A stretch of DNA of 64,000 nt from Diplonema papillatum (Eukaryota; Euglenozoa; Diplonemea; Diplonemida; Diplonemidae), in the NCBI GenBank assembly GCA_030068145.1, contig JAPJBO010000153.1, positions 248,001 to 312,000 on the forward strand. The letters are read 5' to 3'. Below are positions 63,731 to 64,000 of the stretch, in pieces; position 1 is the stretch's first letter, and the number at the start of each line of letters is the position of its first letter. Made by a program: the position numbers and the translations under genes. The notes below the pieces were generated by a model, which searched no databases, was not told the DNA's origin, and was given only the letters and a program-made list of their open reading frames with translations.

Positions 63731-64000
63731 TATTCTGGCAAAGTACAATGAGGTGTGCCATGTGGGGCATGCAACCTTCAGGAACCCGTATTCTGAGGCT
63801 GAATGCCGGTCTAAACTCATCCGGGGAACCTTCTCCTGAGCAGAGAACTCCGATTATCTGCGGTTTAGTAGTCCGTTTTGATTACATAGGCCACCCCCAA
63901 ATGCAGAGCATCGCACTTTGCCGGAATGATTCAGTCCACAACCCCCCCTCCCCCTACCCCTTGTCTGCATTCCCCTTTTTGGCATCGTCTCGAATGGAGG

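Overview
ORGANISM. This is nuclear DNA of a eukaryote: spliceosomal GT-AG introns, long GC-rich exons in a repeat-saturated background, transposon relics and rRNA relics. A small-subunit rRNA relic at 6352-6434 carries CAGCACCCGCG at the 530 loop, where most eukaryotes have CAGCAGCCGCG. I know the CACCC form from Euglenozoa. Every well-supported gene also lies on the minus strand, and one protein starts with a domain resembling that of the trypanosome flagellar-pocket protein BILBO1. My best inference is a euglenozoan with introns and a bloated genome, such as a diplonemid. This is inference, not proof.

LAYOUT (transcription runs right to left). 61166-52787: a coiled-coil cytoskeletal-type protein in two exons split by a 5-kb, repeat-filled intron; the 5' part of exon 2 is repeated three times. 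48415-45059: an 1118-residue protein with N-terminal internal repeats. 43749-42061: a 562-residue low-complexity protein. 32115-29415: a repeat-rich 286-residue ORF followed 22 nt later by a 605-residue protein with the BILBO1-like start. 16087-15590: a SPRY-like protein with two truncated tandem copies. 13343-10567: a secreted astacin-type zinc metalloprotease in two exons. 8805-416: four exons, each encoding a six-cysteine, CBM1-like cellulose-binding module, all flanked by phase-1 introns. The protease exon can also be spliced in phase 1, so 13343-416 may be one gene encoding a protease with a tail of carbohydrate-binding modules. A small ORF at 4716-4330 lies inside that span and complicates the model.

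REPEATS. Most of the remaining DNA is mobile or tandem repeat. It includes a hAT relic (2856-3703), a transposon inside an 18S rRNA relic (6435-7967), several MITE families, a LINE tail relic (about 32560-32975), an inverted-array element (56820-58690), long (GA)n and (CA)n tracts, and tandem arrays with units of about 28, 40, 42, 65, 211, 280, 320 and 500 bp. I use letters A to Q for dispersed families with at least two copies here.

MOST UNUSUAL FEATURES. (1) Almost every gene has broken partial copies of its own exons ('exon echoes') nearby, often joined to dispersed repeats; one is an inverted exon fragment held between inverted repeat arms. (2) The astacin plus CBM1-like exon series. (3) A + strand mini-ORF with two identical Cys/His modules between two (CA)n tracts inside a split MITE. 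(4) A 2-kb array of GC-rich hairpins. (5) An antisense 5.8S rRNA relic next to a sense 18S relic.
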